A stretch of DNA of 64,000 nucleotides from DATBLY01 sp963705545. Its GTDB lineage: Bacteria; Actinomycetota; UBA4738; HRBIN12. Both the position numbers and the translations under genes were made by a program. Each line of letters opens with the position of its first letter. Within the stretch, counting starts at the first letter, position 1. Of the stretch, positions 30,276 to 39,045 are shown in pieces. The notes below the pieces were generated by a model that saw only the letters and a program-made list of their open reading frames with translations, did not search any database and was not told the origin of the DNA. Location of the stretch: contig CAVPJX010000004.1 of the NCBI GenBank assembly GCA_963705545.1, forward strand, positions 124,001-188,000, written 5' to 3'.

Positions 30276-30773
30276 ATGGACGACCGGAGCTACCACCTGG
30301 CCCAGGTGAACGTGGCGCAGCTGGCCGCGCCGCTCGACTCCCCGCAGCTCGCCGACTTCGTCGCGGCGCTCGATCCGATCAACGCGTTGGCGGACGACTC
30401 GCCCGGCTTCGTCTGGCGCCTGCAAACGGAGGACGGCGACGCCACCGCGATCCGCGCGTTCCCCGACGACCGGATCATCGTCAACCTCTCGGTGTGGGAG
30501 TCCGTCGAGGCGCTCGCGGACTTCGTGTACCGGAGCGATCACGCGGGCGTGATGCGCCGCCGGCGCGAGTGGTTCGAGCCGATGGCGGTCTACGTCACGC
30601 TCTGGTGGGTCGAGAGGGGCCACGTCCCGACGGTGGCGGAGGCGAAGGAGCGCTTGGAGCACCTGGACGCGCACGGGCCGACGCCCTTCGCGTTCACGTT
30701 CCGTGCGCCGTTCGCGTCGCCGCGCGCGAGCGAGCCGTCGGCGCCGCGCGGAGACGACCGCTGCGGCGTCTGA
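30276..30773 (+). CDS. DUF3291 domain protein
   Basis: A 165-residue protein matching the DUF3291 pattern: YHLAQVNVAQLAAPLDSPQLADFVAALDPINALAD at the start, then SPGFVWRL, NLSVWESVEALADFVY, RRREWFEPM and LWWVERGHVPTVAEAKERLEHL. This is a ferredoxin-like, monooxygenase-related fold with no proven function. TATGCT lies six bases before the ATG and there is no ribosome-binding site, so a leaderless mRNA is likely. It ends 9 bp from the convergent aldolase gene. Confidence 0.82.
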   Translation: MDDRSYHLAQVNVAQLAAPLDSPQLADFVAALDPINALADDSPGFVWRLQTEDGDATAIRAFPDDRIIVNLSVWESVEALADFVYRSDHAGVMRRRREWFEPMAVYVTLWWVERGHVPTVAEAKERLEHLDAHGPTPFAFTFRAPFASPRASEPSAPRGDDRCGV

Positions 30774-30782
30774 CGCCAGGAC

Positions 30783-31625
30783 CTACAGCGACGCCAGGCG
30801 CGCGCGCTCGTCGTCGTTCAACGGACGCAGCGGCGGTCTGAGCGCATCCCCGGTGAGCACGCCGCGCGCCACCAGCATCGCCTTGACCGCCGCCGGCGTG
30901 GACATCGTGCCCATCGCGGCCCGGATCGCCTCGACGCGCGCGTGCGCCTCGGCGCTGCGCTCGTGCACGAGCCGGGCGACCACGTCGGGGAACGCGGACG
31001 CCAGCGCCGAGACCGCGCCGATCGCCCCTCGCTCCATCCCGGCCAGCACCAACGGCTCCGAGCCGATGAACACGTCCAGCCCGTCCAGGCCCAGGTAGGG
31101 CTCGACCGCCTCGATCGGGCGGTCCGACACCTTCATCCCGCGAAGGTTCGGCGCGTGTTGACGCAGCCGCGTGACGACGGATACCGGCACGGGGTAGCCG
31201 GTGCGCGCCTCGAACTCGTACACGTAGAACGGCAGCGGCGAGCAGGCGTCCGCGGCCGAGCGGAAGTGCCGGAACAGCTCCTCCTCGTCCAGCGCGTAGT
31301 ACGGCGGGCCGATCACGGCGACCGCGTCGGCGCCGCGCTCCCGTGCGTCGGCCGCGATCGCGATCGTCTCGGCCGTCGTCTGTGCCCCGGCGTGGACCGC
31401 GATCTGGAAGCCGGGCGGGCGCCCGGCGAGCGCGAGCTCCGTGAGCAGGCACCGCTCGATCGCGGAGAGCAGGATCCCCTCGCCGGTGGTCCCGCCGAGC
31501 AGGGCGCCGTCGACGCCGCCGACGGCGAGGAAGGCGAGCAGCTTCGGCACCGCCTCCTCGTCGATCGCATGCCCGCCCTCGGTCAGGGGCGTGACGGCGG
31601 CCGCGATCGCTCCGTGCAGGGACAT
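30783..31625 (-). CDS. Dihydrodipicolinate synthase/N-acetylneuraminate lyase-family aldolase
   Basis: A 280-residue (beta/alpha)8 class I aldolase. GGTTGEG binds the pyruvate carboxylate, Tyr in FYVYEF is the proton shuttle and Lys in GMKVSD forms the Schiff base. The family includes DapA, sialic acid lyase and sugar-acid aldolases. The residues after the Schiff-base lysine and the isolated position away from lysine genes make a catabolic sugar-acid role as likely as lysine synthesis. TACACT (minus strand, 31632-31637) is six bases before the ATG, with no ribosome-binding site. Confidence 0.8.
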   Translation of the reverse strand: MSLHGAIAAAVTPLTEGGHAIDEEAVPKLLAFLAVGGVDGALLGGTTGEGILLSAIERCLLTELALAGRPPGFQIAVHAGAQTTAETIAIAADARERGADAVAVIGPPYYALDEEELFRHFRSAADACSPLPFYVYEFEARTGYPVPVSVVTRLRQHAPNLRGMKVSDRPIEAVEPYLGLDGLDVFIGSEPLVLAGMERGAIGAVSALASAFPDVVARLVHERSAEAHARVEAIRAAMGTMSTPAAVKAMLVARGVLTGDALRPPLRPLNDDERARLASL

Positions 31626-31727
31626 CGCGCGCGAGTGTACGGGCGACGGCGTGGTGGGGCCCCGCGGGCGGCGCGCCGGGAGGGGGAGGACGCGCCGCCC
31701 GCGGTCATCCCCGCGGTCGCGGACCGG

Positions 31728-32501
31728 TCAGGACCGGACCTCCGCGAGGCGGTAGCCGACGCTGCGCACCGTCTCGATCAGCCACGCGTGGTCTTGGCCG
31801 AGCTTGGCACGCAGGCGCCGGACGTGGACGTCGACCGAGCGCATCCCGCCGAAGTAGTCGTAGCCCCAGACGGTCGCGAGGATCACCTCGCGCGTGAACA
31901 CGCGCCCGGGATTGGACATCAGCAGCTTCAGCAGTTCGTACTCCATGTAGGTCAGGTCGAGCGGCCGGCGATCGAGCGACACCTGGTACGAGAGCCGGTT
32001 CAGCTCGAGCGGGCCGCGCCGGATCGTGTCGGCGTCGGCGGGAGCGCTCCGCCGCCGCACCAGCTGTAGGCGCGCCGCGAGCTCGTTCGGCGCATACGGG
32101 ACCAGGAGGAACTCGTCGACCAGGTGGTCGCGCGACAGGACCTGGTGCAGCCCGTCCTCCTCGACCAGCCACACGATGGGAACCGCACGGGTGGCGGCCG
32201 AGCGCCGGAGTTCCTCGGAGCGGTCGACCGCGGATCCGACGCGGTCGCCGGCGACGATCAGCGCGGCCGCGATGTCGGGCGGCAACCGTTCGCCCGGGCT
32301 GCCCAGGAGCGGTCGGTACCCCAGGAGCACGAGGTCGGCCTCGAGGCGTTCGCCCAGGCCATCGTCGAGACCGTCCACCAGGATCGTGCCGTTGGACGAC
32401 GAGGTCGCGTGCGCCATCGAGTGCGACGCCGGACCGGTTGCCGGACCGGTTGCCGGACCGCTGGGCCCTCGCCGCTCGGCGATCGTCCCTCCCCGGTCCA
32501 T
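31728..32501 (-). CDS. glnR: GlnR-like orphan nitrogen regulator, copy 2 (amt-linked)
   Basis: A 257-residue OmpR-family protein. The DNA-binding domain (LDLTYMEYELLKLL, VWGYDYFGGMRSVDVHVRRLRAKLG, ETVRSVGYRL) is close to mycobacterial/streptomycete GlnR, the master regulator of nitrogen assimilation. The receiver lacks the phosphorylated Asp (AALIVAGDRVG) and the conserved Lys (DEFLLVPYAP), like known GlnR. ATG 32501 is supported by TAGCTT exactly six bases upstream, giving a leaderless start. A later ATG at 32417 would remove a 28-residue Gly/Pro/Ala-Thr leader made by a 12-bp tandem repeat. A four-pentamer GlnR box lies directly upstream, suggesting autoregulation. It lies 82 bp downstream of amt on the same strand. 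Confidence 0.82.
   Translation of the reverse strand: MDRGGTIAERRGPSGPATGPATGPASHSMAHATSSSNGTILVDGLDDGLGERLEADLVLLGYRPLLGSPGERLPPDIAAALIVAGDRVGSAVDRSEELRRSAATRAVPIVWLVEEDGLHQVLSRDHLVDEFLLVPYAPNELAARLQLVRRRSAPADADTIRRGPLELNRLSYQVSLDRRPLDLTYMEYELLKLLMSNPGRVFTREVILATVWGYDYFGGMRSVDVHVRRLRAKLGQDHAWLIETVRSVGYRLAEVRS
32431..32466 (-). repeat. 12-bp tandem repeat (3 units) in the glnR copy 2 leader
   Basis: Unit GGACCGGTTGCC on the plus strand, two exact copies and a third with changes. In frame it encodes Gly-Pro-Ala-Thr repeats ahead of the receiver-like domain. Confidence 0.7.
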
Positions 32502-32507
32502 GCGGGG

Positions 32508-32561
32508 AAGCTAGCCGACGCGGGTTTCCCGGTCGTTGCCCGAGCGTAAACAGCCCGTTAC
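32508..32561 (-). promoter_or_regulatory. glnR copy 2 promoter: four GlnR half-sites plus -10
   Basis: On the plus strand four pentamers, GTTTC, GTTGC, GTAAA and GTTAC (32524-32561), are each separated by exactly six bases, that is, an 11-bp period. Read toward the gene this ends in GAAAC, then ten bases, TAGCTT (32513-32508), six bases and ATG. It matches the gTnAC-N6-GaAAC pattern known for GlnR. Confidence 0.65.
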
Positions 32562-32583
32562 GGGCCGAGAGGGGGCGCCGGCG

Positions 32584-34218
32584 TCACGCCGGCACCTCCT
32601 CGGGCTCCTGCTCGTCGTCCAGGTCCGCGGCCGGGACGGCCACGAGCGGCGCGTGCTCGCCGTTCCCGTCGACCGAGTACGTGGCGCCGAGTCCGAACTC
32701 CAGGTGGTAGGCCGGCGTCCCGTGCTCGTGGCGATCGAGCCCAGCGAGCTCCCCCTCCCGCGAGACCCGCAGGGTCTTCGTCGCGCGGACCAGCAGCATC
32801 AGCCCCAGCGCCGCCGCGCCGACCACCACGACCGCCGTCAGGCTCCCGATGAACTGGGCCTTCAGCTGATCGAGGCCGCCGCCGTAGAACAGGCCGGTCA
32901 CGGTCGTCGTGGTGTCGACGCCGTCGGGCGTCGGGATCCCGAAGGCGCCGGTCGCGAACAGCCCGAGGCTCAGCGTCCCCCAGATGCCCGCGGCCCCGTG
33001 GACCGCGACCGCCCCGACCGGATCGTCGACGCGGAACCACTCGATCACATCGGTCGCGATCGGGACGACGACGCCGGCCACCGCGCCGATCAGCACCGCA
33101 CCGGTCGGGGAGACCCAGTAGCACGGCGCGGTGATCGCGACGAGCCCGGCGAGGAACCCGTTGATCGTCATCGCGGGATCCCACGTCTTCGTCCGCGGGT
33201 AGACCCAGAACATCGCGATCAGTCCGCCGGCGCACGCGGCCAGGGTCGTGTTCGCGGCGACGCGGCCGATCCCCTCGAGGTCCATCGCGGAGAGCGTCGA
33301 CCCCGGGTTGAAGCCGTACCACCCGAACCAGAGGATCACGCCCCCGATCGCCGCGATCGTCAGGTCGTGCGCGGGGAACGGTCCACCGCCGTCCCGCTTG
33401 AAGCGACGGCCGATCCGCGGACCCAGCGTCATCGCGCCGGCGAGCGCGATCAGGCCGCCGACCGTGTGCACGACCGTCGAGCCCGCGAAGTCACGGAAGA
33501 CCGCGCCGCCCGTGAACGAGTTCAGGAAGCCCGGCGTCATGTTCCCCAGCCAGCCGCCCGGACCCCACACCCAGTGGCCGAAGATCGGGTAGATGAAGCC
33601 GGAGACGCCGATCGAGTAGAGCAGGTCGCCCTTGAACCCGGTCCGGCCGACCATCGCACCCGACGTGATCGTCGAGCAGGTGTCGGCGAACGCGAACTGG
33701 AACAGGAAGAACGCGAGGAAGGCGACGCCGGTGGACCCGTACGTCGCCGGCGCGCCCTGCAGGAAGAAGAACTCGTGGCCGATCAGGCCGTTGCCTTCGC
33801 CGAACATGAAGGCGAAGCCGAACGCCCAGAACAGCAAGCCGCACAGGCACGTGTCGACGATGCACTCGACCATGATGTTCACGGTCTCCCGTGAGCGCGC
33901 GAACCCCGCCTCCAGGGCCATGAACCCCGCCTGCATGAAGAACACGAGGAACGCGGCGACGAGCACCCACACCGTGTTCAGCGGGTTGACCACCTCGCCG
34001 GATGCCTGCTCGAGGGTCTGGGCGTTCGCCGGCGTCCCGATGAACCCGGTGATCGCGTTCACGGCGAACAACAGCGCCACGACGCCGAGGAGCTTCCCAG
34101 CGAGGATCGCCAGCGTGAGGCGTCGCGTCTCTGGCCGACGGAACGACCTCAGGCGCTCACCGATGCCGTCGCGCCTCCGCACGCTGTCGTCGCAATCCGC
34201 CACGATCGAACGATCCAT
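32584..34218 (-). CDS. amt: Ammonium transporter Amt
   Basis: A 544-residue channel of the Amt/MEP/Rh family with eleven predicted helices. An amphipathic, charged N-terminus and a signal-like segment ending in ANAQT precede LNTVWVLVAAFLVFFMQAGFMALE. The twin-histidine pore is represented by STVVHTVGG and AVHGAAGIWG, and ADTCSTITSGAMVGR, DPAMTINGFLAGLV and C-terminal GLDRHEHGTPAY (the PII-contact tail) are all present. An acidic extension of about 45 residues follows. No glnK/glnD is adjacent, unlike many actinobacteria, where amtB-glnK-glnD form an operon. Two GlnR-type boxes flank the promoter, and GGGGGAG precedes the ATG. glnR copy 2 follows. Confidence 0.92.
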   Translation of the reverse strand: MDRSIVADCDDSVRRRDGIGERLRSFRRPETRRLTLAILAGKLLGVVALLFAVNAITGFIGTPANAQTLEQASGEVVNPLNTVWVLVAAFLVFFMQAGFMALEAGFARSRETVNIMVECIVDTCLCGLLFWAFGFAFMFGEGNGLIGHEFFFLQGAPATYGSTGVAFLAFFLFQFAFADTCSTITSGAMVGRTGFKGDLLYSIGVSGFIYPIFGHWVWGPGGWLGNMTPGFLNSFTGGAVFRDFAGSTVVHTVGGLIALAGAMTLGPRIGRRFKRDGGGPFPAHDLTIAAIGGVILWFGWYGFNPGSTLSAMDLEGIGRVAANTTLAACAGGLIAMFWVYPRTKTWDPAMTINGFLAGLVAITAPCYWVSPTGAVLIGAVAGVVVPIATDVIEWFRVDDPVGAVAVHGAAGIWGTLSLGLFATGAFGIPTPDGVDTTTTVTGLFYGGGLDQLKAQFIGSLTAVVVVGAAALGLMLLVRATKTLRVSREGELAGLDRHEHGTPAYHLEFGLGATYSVDGNGEHAPLVAVPAADLDDEQEPEEVPA

Positions 34219-34241
34219 CGGCTCCCCCTTCGGACGCGGTG

Positions 34242-34293
34242 GTTCCCGGTCGGTTGCGCCGATGCTAGGGAGCGGCCGTTTCCCGCCCGTTTC
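34242..34293 (-). promoter_or_regulatory. amt promoter: two GlnR-type boxes and -10 TAGCAT
   Basis: Upstream box GAAAC-N6-GAAAC (34293 to 34278), ten bases, TAGCAT (34267-34262), then a second weaker box GCAAC-N6-GGAAC (34257-34242) across the predicted start of transcription. Box-to-hexamer spacing is identical to that at glnR copy 2 and gltB. A leader of about 35-40 nt with GGGGGAG follows. Confidence 0.65.
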
Positions 34294-34329
34294 CCGAGGA
34301 TGACGACTGCGTGTCGAAGTTCCCGGCGA

Positions 34330-34857
34330 TCAGCCGGCTTCGATCGCGGCGACGAGCTCGCGACAGAAGTCGGGGATGTCCTCGACCACGCGGCCCCACA
34401 CGACGTTCCCGTCACGGAAGGCCGGCTCGTCGACCCAGATCCCGCCTGCGTTCACCAGGTCGTCCTTGATCCCCAGGCTGCCGGTGGCGCGGCCGCCGGC
34501 GACGATCCCGGCCGAGATCCCCACCAGGCCGGCGTGGCAGATCAGCCCCACGATCTTCCCGTCGTCGTGGACCTTGCGCACGAGCGAGGTCACCGCGTCG
34601 TAGCGGCGAAGCTTGTCGGGCGCCCACCCACCCGGGACCACGACGGCGTCCAGGTCACCGGCCGCGACCTCCTCCACGCGCACGTCCGCCGCGGCCTCCA
34701 GCGCGTGCTTACCGCGGACCGTCTCCGTCGTCGGGCCGGCGATCGTGACGTCGGCGCCCTCCTCGCGCAGGCGCATCACCGTCACCCAGAACTCCAGGTC
34801 CTCGAACCCATCCGCGAGCAGGACGCAGACGCGCTTGCCTTCGAGCCGACGGGTCAT
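34330..34857 (-). CDS. DJ-1/PfpI family protein (class I glutamine amidotransferase-like)
   Basis: A 175-residue PfpI-type protein: KRVCVLLADGFEDLEFWV (with the family Glu), VVVPGGWAPDKLR, and the nucleophile elbow GLICHAGLV with Cys followed by His. Relatives act as glyoxalase III/deglycases, chaperones or intracellular peptidases. ATG 34857 is preferred to the upstream ATG 34890 because GGAGGGGG lies nine bases before it. It lies 34 bp after the isocitrate lyase stop, likely in the same transcript, and 111 bp upstream of amt. Confidence 0.85.
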   Translation of the reverse strand: MTRRLEGKRVCVLLADGFEDLEFWVTVMRLREEGADVTIAGPTTETVRGKHALEAAADVRVEEVAAGDLDAVVVPGGWAPDKLRRYDAVTSLVRKVHDDGKIVGLICHAGLVGISAGIVAGGRATGSLGIKDDLVNAGGIWVDEPAFRDGNVVWGRVVEDIPDFCRELVAAIEAG

Positions 34858-34891
34858 CGCGGACCCCCTCCGGGGGACGGGTGATCCCATG

Positions 34892-36199
<1,308 letters not shown>

Positions 36200-36243
36200 C
36201 TCCTACCCCCGATGCTCGACCTCGATGGACCCCGGGATGCGAA

Positions 36244-36267
36244 CGACCCTCCGCGAGCGGAGGGTCG
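36244..36267. other. Perfect hairpin in the aceA leader
   Basis: Arms CGACCCTCCGC and GCGGAGGGTCG, 11 complementary bases with a 2-base centre (effectively about 10 bp with a 4-nt loop). It lies 45 bp before the aceA ATG. There is no T-run after it on either strand, so it looks like a leader structure or weak terminator rather than a standard intrinsic terminator. Confidence 0.45.
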
Positions 36268-36352
36268 GGAGGGCGCCGCCGTGGCTCGCATGAGCGAGCC
36301 GAGCGTGCGCCCTAGGTACCGGATACGTGTGCGCTCGACGCGCCGCTCCGCG

Positions 36353-36372
36353 GTTTGAATGCTCGTTCAAAC
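36353..36372. promoter_or_regulatory. Operator-like repeat GTTTGAA-N6-TTCAAAC upstream of aceA
   Basis: Perfect 7-bp arms around six bases, about 155 bp upstream of aceA. The AT-rich arms stand out in this GC-rich DNA. TetR- and MarR-type fatty-acid regulators bind similar TTGAAC/GTTCAA repeats, but the actual protein is unknown. Confidence 0.5.
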
Positions 36373-36432
36373 ACCGTCGGCATCGTAACACCGCTGGTCG
36401 GGGCATGTCGAGGGCCGAACGGCCCGTTCCGA

Positions 36433-37719
36433 TCAGCGCGTGCGGAGTCGGGTCGCGACGAACCGTCGACGGCCGTCGATCGCCCCGTCGCCCACGACCA
36501 CGAGCTTGCCGTTCGCCTGAAGGATGGCGTCGCGGGCCGAGTCGGCGTGCCCGCCGACGTCGACGGTCGTGATGCCTCCCACGCCGAAGCGCAGGTCGCG
36601 GCCCCCGCCCGGCTTCAAACGGATGACCGCCAGGTCGTCCCGTGTCGCCGTGCGATGCACGCGGCCGACGACGAGCAACTTCCCGTTCGGCTGCGCGACC
36701 ACGCCGAACGCCGAGCCGGCGCCCGTCGAGGCGGCGGTGACGACGACGCCGTCGCCCGAGAAGCCCTGGTCGAGGCGGCCCTTCGGTCCGAGGCGAGCGA
36801 TCGCCCAATCGCCGCGGGCGTCGCTGGTGGTCGAGCCCACGATCACGATCCGTCCATCGGCCCGGACCGCCAGCGCGTGCGCCACGTCGGATCCCGCTCC
36901 GACGTCGAGCAGGGAGTACCCAGCGCTCCGCTTGCCGAAGTCGGGGTCGAGCGTTCCGTCCGACCCGAAGCGCGCGACCGAGAACGCGGGCATGAGCGCG
37001 CGCTCCGCGTTGCCGGCGGCGACGACCGAGCCGCCGGGCAGGACGACCAGGTCGTCGAAGCGCTCGCCGCTCGGCGACAGGTCCACGGTGACCCGCCCGT
37101 CGTCCCCGAACGTCGGGTCGAGGCCGCCGTCCGTCCGGTACCGCGCCAGGGCCGAGCGCCCGGTGCTGCCGTTCGAGGTCGACCCCGCGATCACGATCCG
37201 CCCGTCGGCCATCAACCCCACCGCGTTCGCGCTCTGGAACCGGCGACCGAACGACGTCAGCACGACGCCGTCGCCCCCGAACGCGGCATCGAGACGGCCG
37301 TTCGGTCGCAGCCGGACGACGGCGACGCGGTCCTCGGCAGCGTGGCGTTCTCCGACGACGACGATCCCGCCGTCGTCGTCGATCGCGACATCGAAGGCGT
37401 AGTCGTTCCCGCCCAGGTCGACGACGACCTTGCCGTCCCCATCGAACGACGGGTCGAGGCGTCCCGCGGGGGTGAACCGGGCGAGTGCCAGATCGGGGTC
37501 GGCCCGGATCGTGTAGCCGACCACGAGGATCCGGTCGTGGTGGTCGATCGCGACCGCCGTCGCGATCGCGCCGTTCGGGTAGATGGTGACGACGCCGTCG
37601 CCGCCGAAGAACGCGTCGAGGTCGCCCGGCGCCGCGATGGCGAGCGTGGCCGGCGCGATGGCGAGCGTGGCCGGCGCGATGACCAGCGTGAGGATGACGA
37701 GCGACGCGGTTCGTCTCAT
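36433..37719 (-). CDS. Secreted delta-60-repeat protein
   Basis: A 428-residue protein with a signal peptide (MRRTASLVILTLVIAP..., Ala-rich) followed by seven or eight copies of the delta-60 repeat of roughly 55-60 residues. Each has the pattern G-x-LD-x-x-F-x-GDG-x-V...DGRI-VVG...ARL. Such repeats form beta-propeller-like surface proteins; no enzymatic residues are evident. The hydrophobic part of the signal peptide is encoded by a 21-bp tandem repeat, giving a repeated LAIAPAT. TAGGCT about 27 bp upstream is a possible -10. The gene is isolated between hisG and aceA. Confidence 0.78.
   Translation of the reverse strand: MRRTASLVILTLVIAPATLAIAPATLAIAAPGDLDAFFGGDGVVTIYPNGAIATAVAIDHHDRILVVGYTIRADPDLALARFTPAGRLDPSFDGDGKVVVDLGGNDYAFDVAIDDDGGIVVVGERHAAEDRVAVVRLRPNGRLDAAFGGDGVVLTSFGRRFQSANAVGLMADGRIVIAGSTSNGSTGRSALARYRTDGGLDPTFGDDGRVTVDLSPSGERFDDLVVLPGGSVVAAGNAERALMPAFSVARFGSDGTLDPDFGKRSAGYSLLDVGAGSDVAHALAVRADGRIVIVGSTTSDARGDWAIARLGPKGRLDQGFSGDGVVVTAASTGAGSAFGVVAQPNGKLLVVGRVHRTATRDDLAVIRLKPGGGRDLRFGVGGITTVDVGGHADSARDAILQANGKLVVVGDGAIDGRRRFVATRLRTR
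37634..37690 (-). repeat. 21-bp tandem repeat in the signal-peptide region
   Basis: Two perfect 21-bp copies (37634-37654 and 37655-37675) and a decayed third, in frame, so copy-number change would lengthen or shorten the hydrophobic core of the signal peptide by seven residues per unit. Confidence 0.75.
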
Positions 37720-37775
37720 GGGGAAGGTCTGCCGGGGACCGAGCCTATCGACCGCCGTTGGCGATGCAACGGTGG

Positions 37776-38651
37776 CTACGGGACGATCTTCGCGATCGGG
37801 AGCTCGAGGATGTCGGTCGCCCCGGCGGTCTTCAGCTGCGGGATCAGCCTGTTGACCGTGCGCTTCTCCACCACCGTCTCGATCGCGTAGCCGCCTTCGG
37901 ACAGCGGTGAGACCGTCGGTGCCTTCATCGACGGCACGACCGCGAGCACCGCTTCCAACGCGTCCTGGCTCACGTTCAGCTTGATCAGCACGCGACCTTC
38001 GGCGCGCAGGGCGCCGAGCAGCAGCGTCGTGAGGTCGTCCATCGCCGCACGCTTGGCCGCGTCGCCCGCCGCCTCGCGGTTCGCGACCAGCACCGGCTCG
38101 GAGGTCATCAGCGTCTCGATGATCTTCATCCCGTGCGCGCGGAGCGTGCTGCCGGTCTCGGTGACGTCGACGATCGCGTCGACGATCTCGGGGACCTTCG
38201 CCTCCGTGGCGCCGAACGACCACACGACCTTCACCGGGATCCCGAGGTCGTCGAAGTAGCGCTGCGTGAGGTGCTCGAACTCGGTCGAGATCCGCGTGCC
38301 GGGCGGAAGCTCCTTCGCCGAGTTCGCGGGGTGGTCGCCCGGGACGGCCAGCACGATCTTCGTGCCGTGGCCGGTGCCGCTCTTCGCGTAGGAGAGCGAG
38401 GCGAGCTCCTCGACGTCGGCGCCCGTCTCGGCGATCCAGTCCTGCCCGGTGATGCCGAGGTCGAACAGCCCGTCCTGCACGTAGGTCGGGATCTCCTGCG
38501 GCCGCAGCAGCGAGACGCGCTCGATCCGTTCGTCGTCGATCCGGCCGTGGTAGTCGCGCGACGAACCCCTCCGCACGGCCAGGTCGGCGGCCTCGAGGAG
38601 GCGGAGCGTCTGCTCCTCCAGGGAGCCCTTCGGGATCACGAGCTTCAGCAT
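37776..38651 (-). CDS. hisG: ATP phosphoribosyltransferase (long form HisG)
   Basis: A 291-residue enzyme catalysing the first, feedback-inhibited step of histidine synthesis (ATP + PRPP). KLVIPKGSLEEQTL, DLGITGQDWI, GTRISTEF, the PRPP loop VDAIVDVTETGSTLRAHGMKII and a C-terminal ACT-like regulatory domain (about 215-291) identify the long form, which does not need HisZ. ATG 38651 is preferred over 38669 because GGAGG sits five bases before it. It is the last gene of the his operon, an unusual place since hisG commonly comes first. hisI ends 28 bp upstream. Confidence 0.92.
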   Translation of the reverse strand: MLKLVIPKGSLEEQTLRLLEAADLAVRRGSSRDYHGRIDDERIERVSLLRPQEIPTYVQDGLFDLGITGQDWIAETGADVEELASLSYAKSGTGHGTKIVLAVPGDHPANSAKELPPGTRISTEFEHLTQRYFDDLGIPVKVVWSFGATEAKVPEIVDAIVDVTETGSTLRAHGMKIIETLMTSEPVLVANREAAGDAAKRAAMDDLTTLLLGALRAEGRVLIKLNVSQDALEAVLAVVPSMKAPTVSPLSEGGYAIETVVEKRTVNRLIPQLKTAGATDILELPIAKIVP

Positions 38652-38679
38652 GGAGCCTCCGGCGTCCACGTCGTCGCCA

Positions 38680-39045
38680 TCAGTCCCCCAGCGTACGGAA
38701 GAAGCACGTGCGCTCGCCCGTGTGGCAGGCGGCGCCCTCCTGGTGGACGCGGGCGAGCACCACGTCGGCGTCGCAGTCGGCGCGGAGCTCCTCCCAGTGC
38801 TGGACGTGTCCGCTCGTGTCGCCCTTGCGCCACAGCTCCTGCCGCGAACGGCTCCAGTAGACCATCCGGCCCTCGGCCAGGGTGCGCTCGAGGGCCTCGC
38901 GGTTCGCCCACGCGAGCATCAGGACATCGCCCGTGTCCGCGTCTTGCGCGATCACGGGGACCAGCCCGCGCTCGTCGAAGCGCAACCCGTCGAGCGGAAC
39001 GGGCGAGCGGTCCGGTGCCTCGCCGGGGTCCGCCGCCGCGCCCAT
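38680..39045 (-). CDS. hisI: Phosphoribosyl-AMP cyclohydrolase
   Basis: A 121-residue single-domain HisI. LVPVIAQDADTGDVLMLAWANREAL, YWSRSRQELWRKGDTSGH and the metal-binding cysteines in DCDADVVL, AACHTGERTCFF are present. There is no fused HisE (phosphoribosyl-ATP pyrophosphatase) domain and no hisE elsewhere in the window, so that step must be encoded elsewhere. Its ATG directly follows the hisF stop codon. Confidence 0.92.
   Translation of the reverse strand: MGAAADPGEAPDRSPVPLDGLRFDERGLVPVIAQDADTGDVLMLAWANREALERTLAEGRMVYWSRSRQELWRKGDTSGHVQHWEELRADCDADVVLARVHQEGAACHTGERTCFFRTLGD

Noticed and set aside
30783..31625. Naming the aldolase dapA
   Set aside because: It has the Schiff-base Lys and Tyr of the superfamily, but no lysine-pathway neighbours, and specificity residues could not be assigned.
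36244..36267. Intrinsic terminator for the delta-60-repeat gene
   Set aside because: The hairpin is strong but has no following T-run on the relevant strand and lies about 170 bp beyond the stop codon, close to the aceA start.
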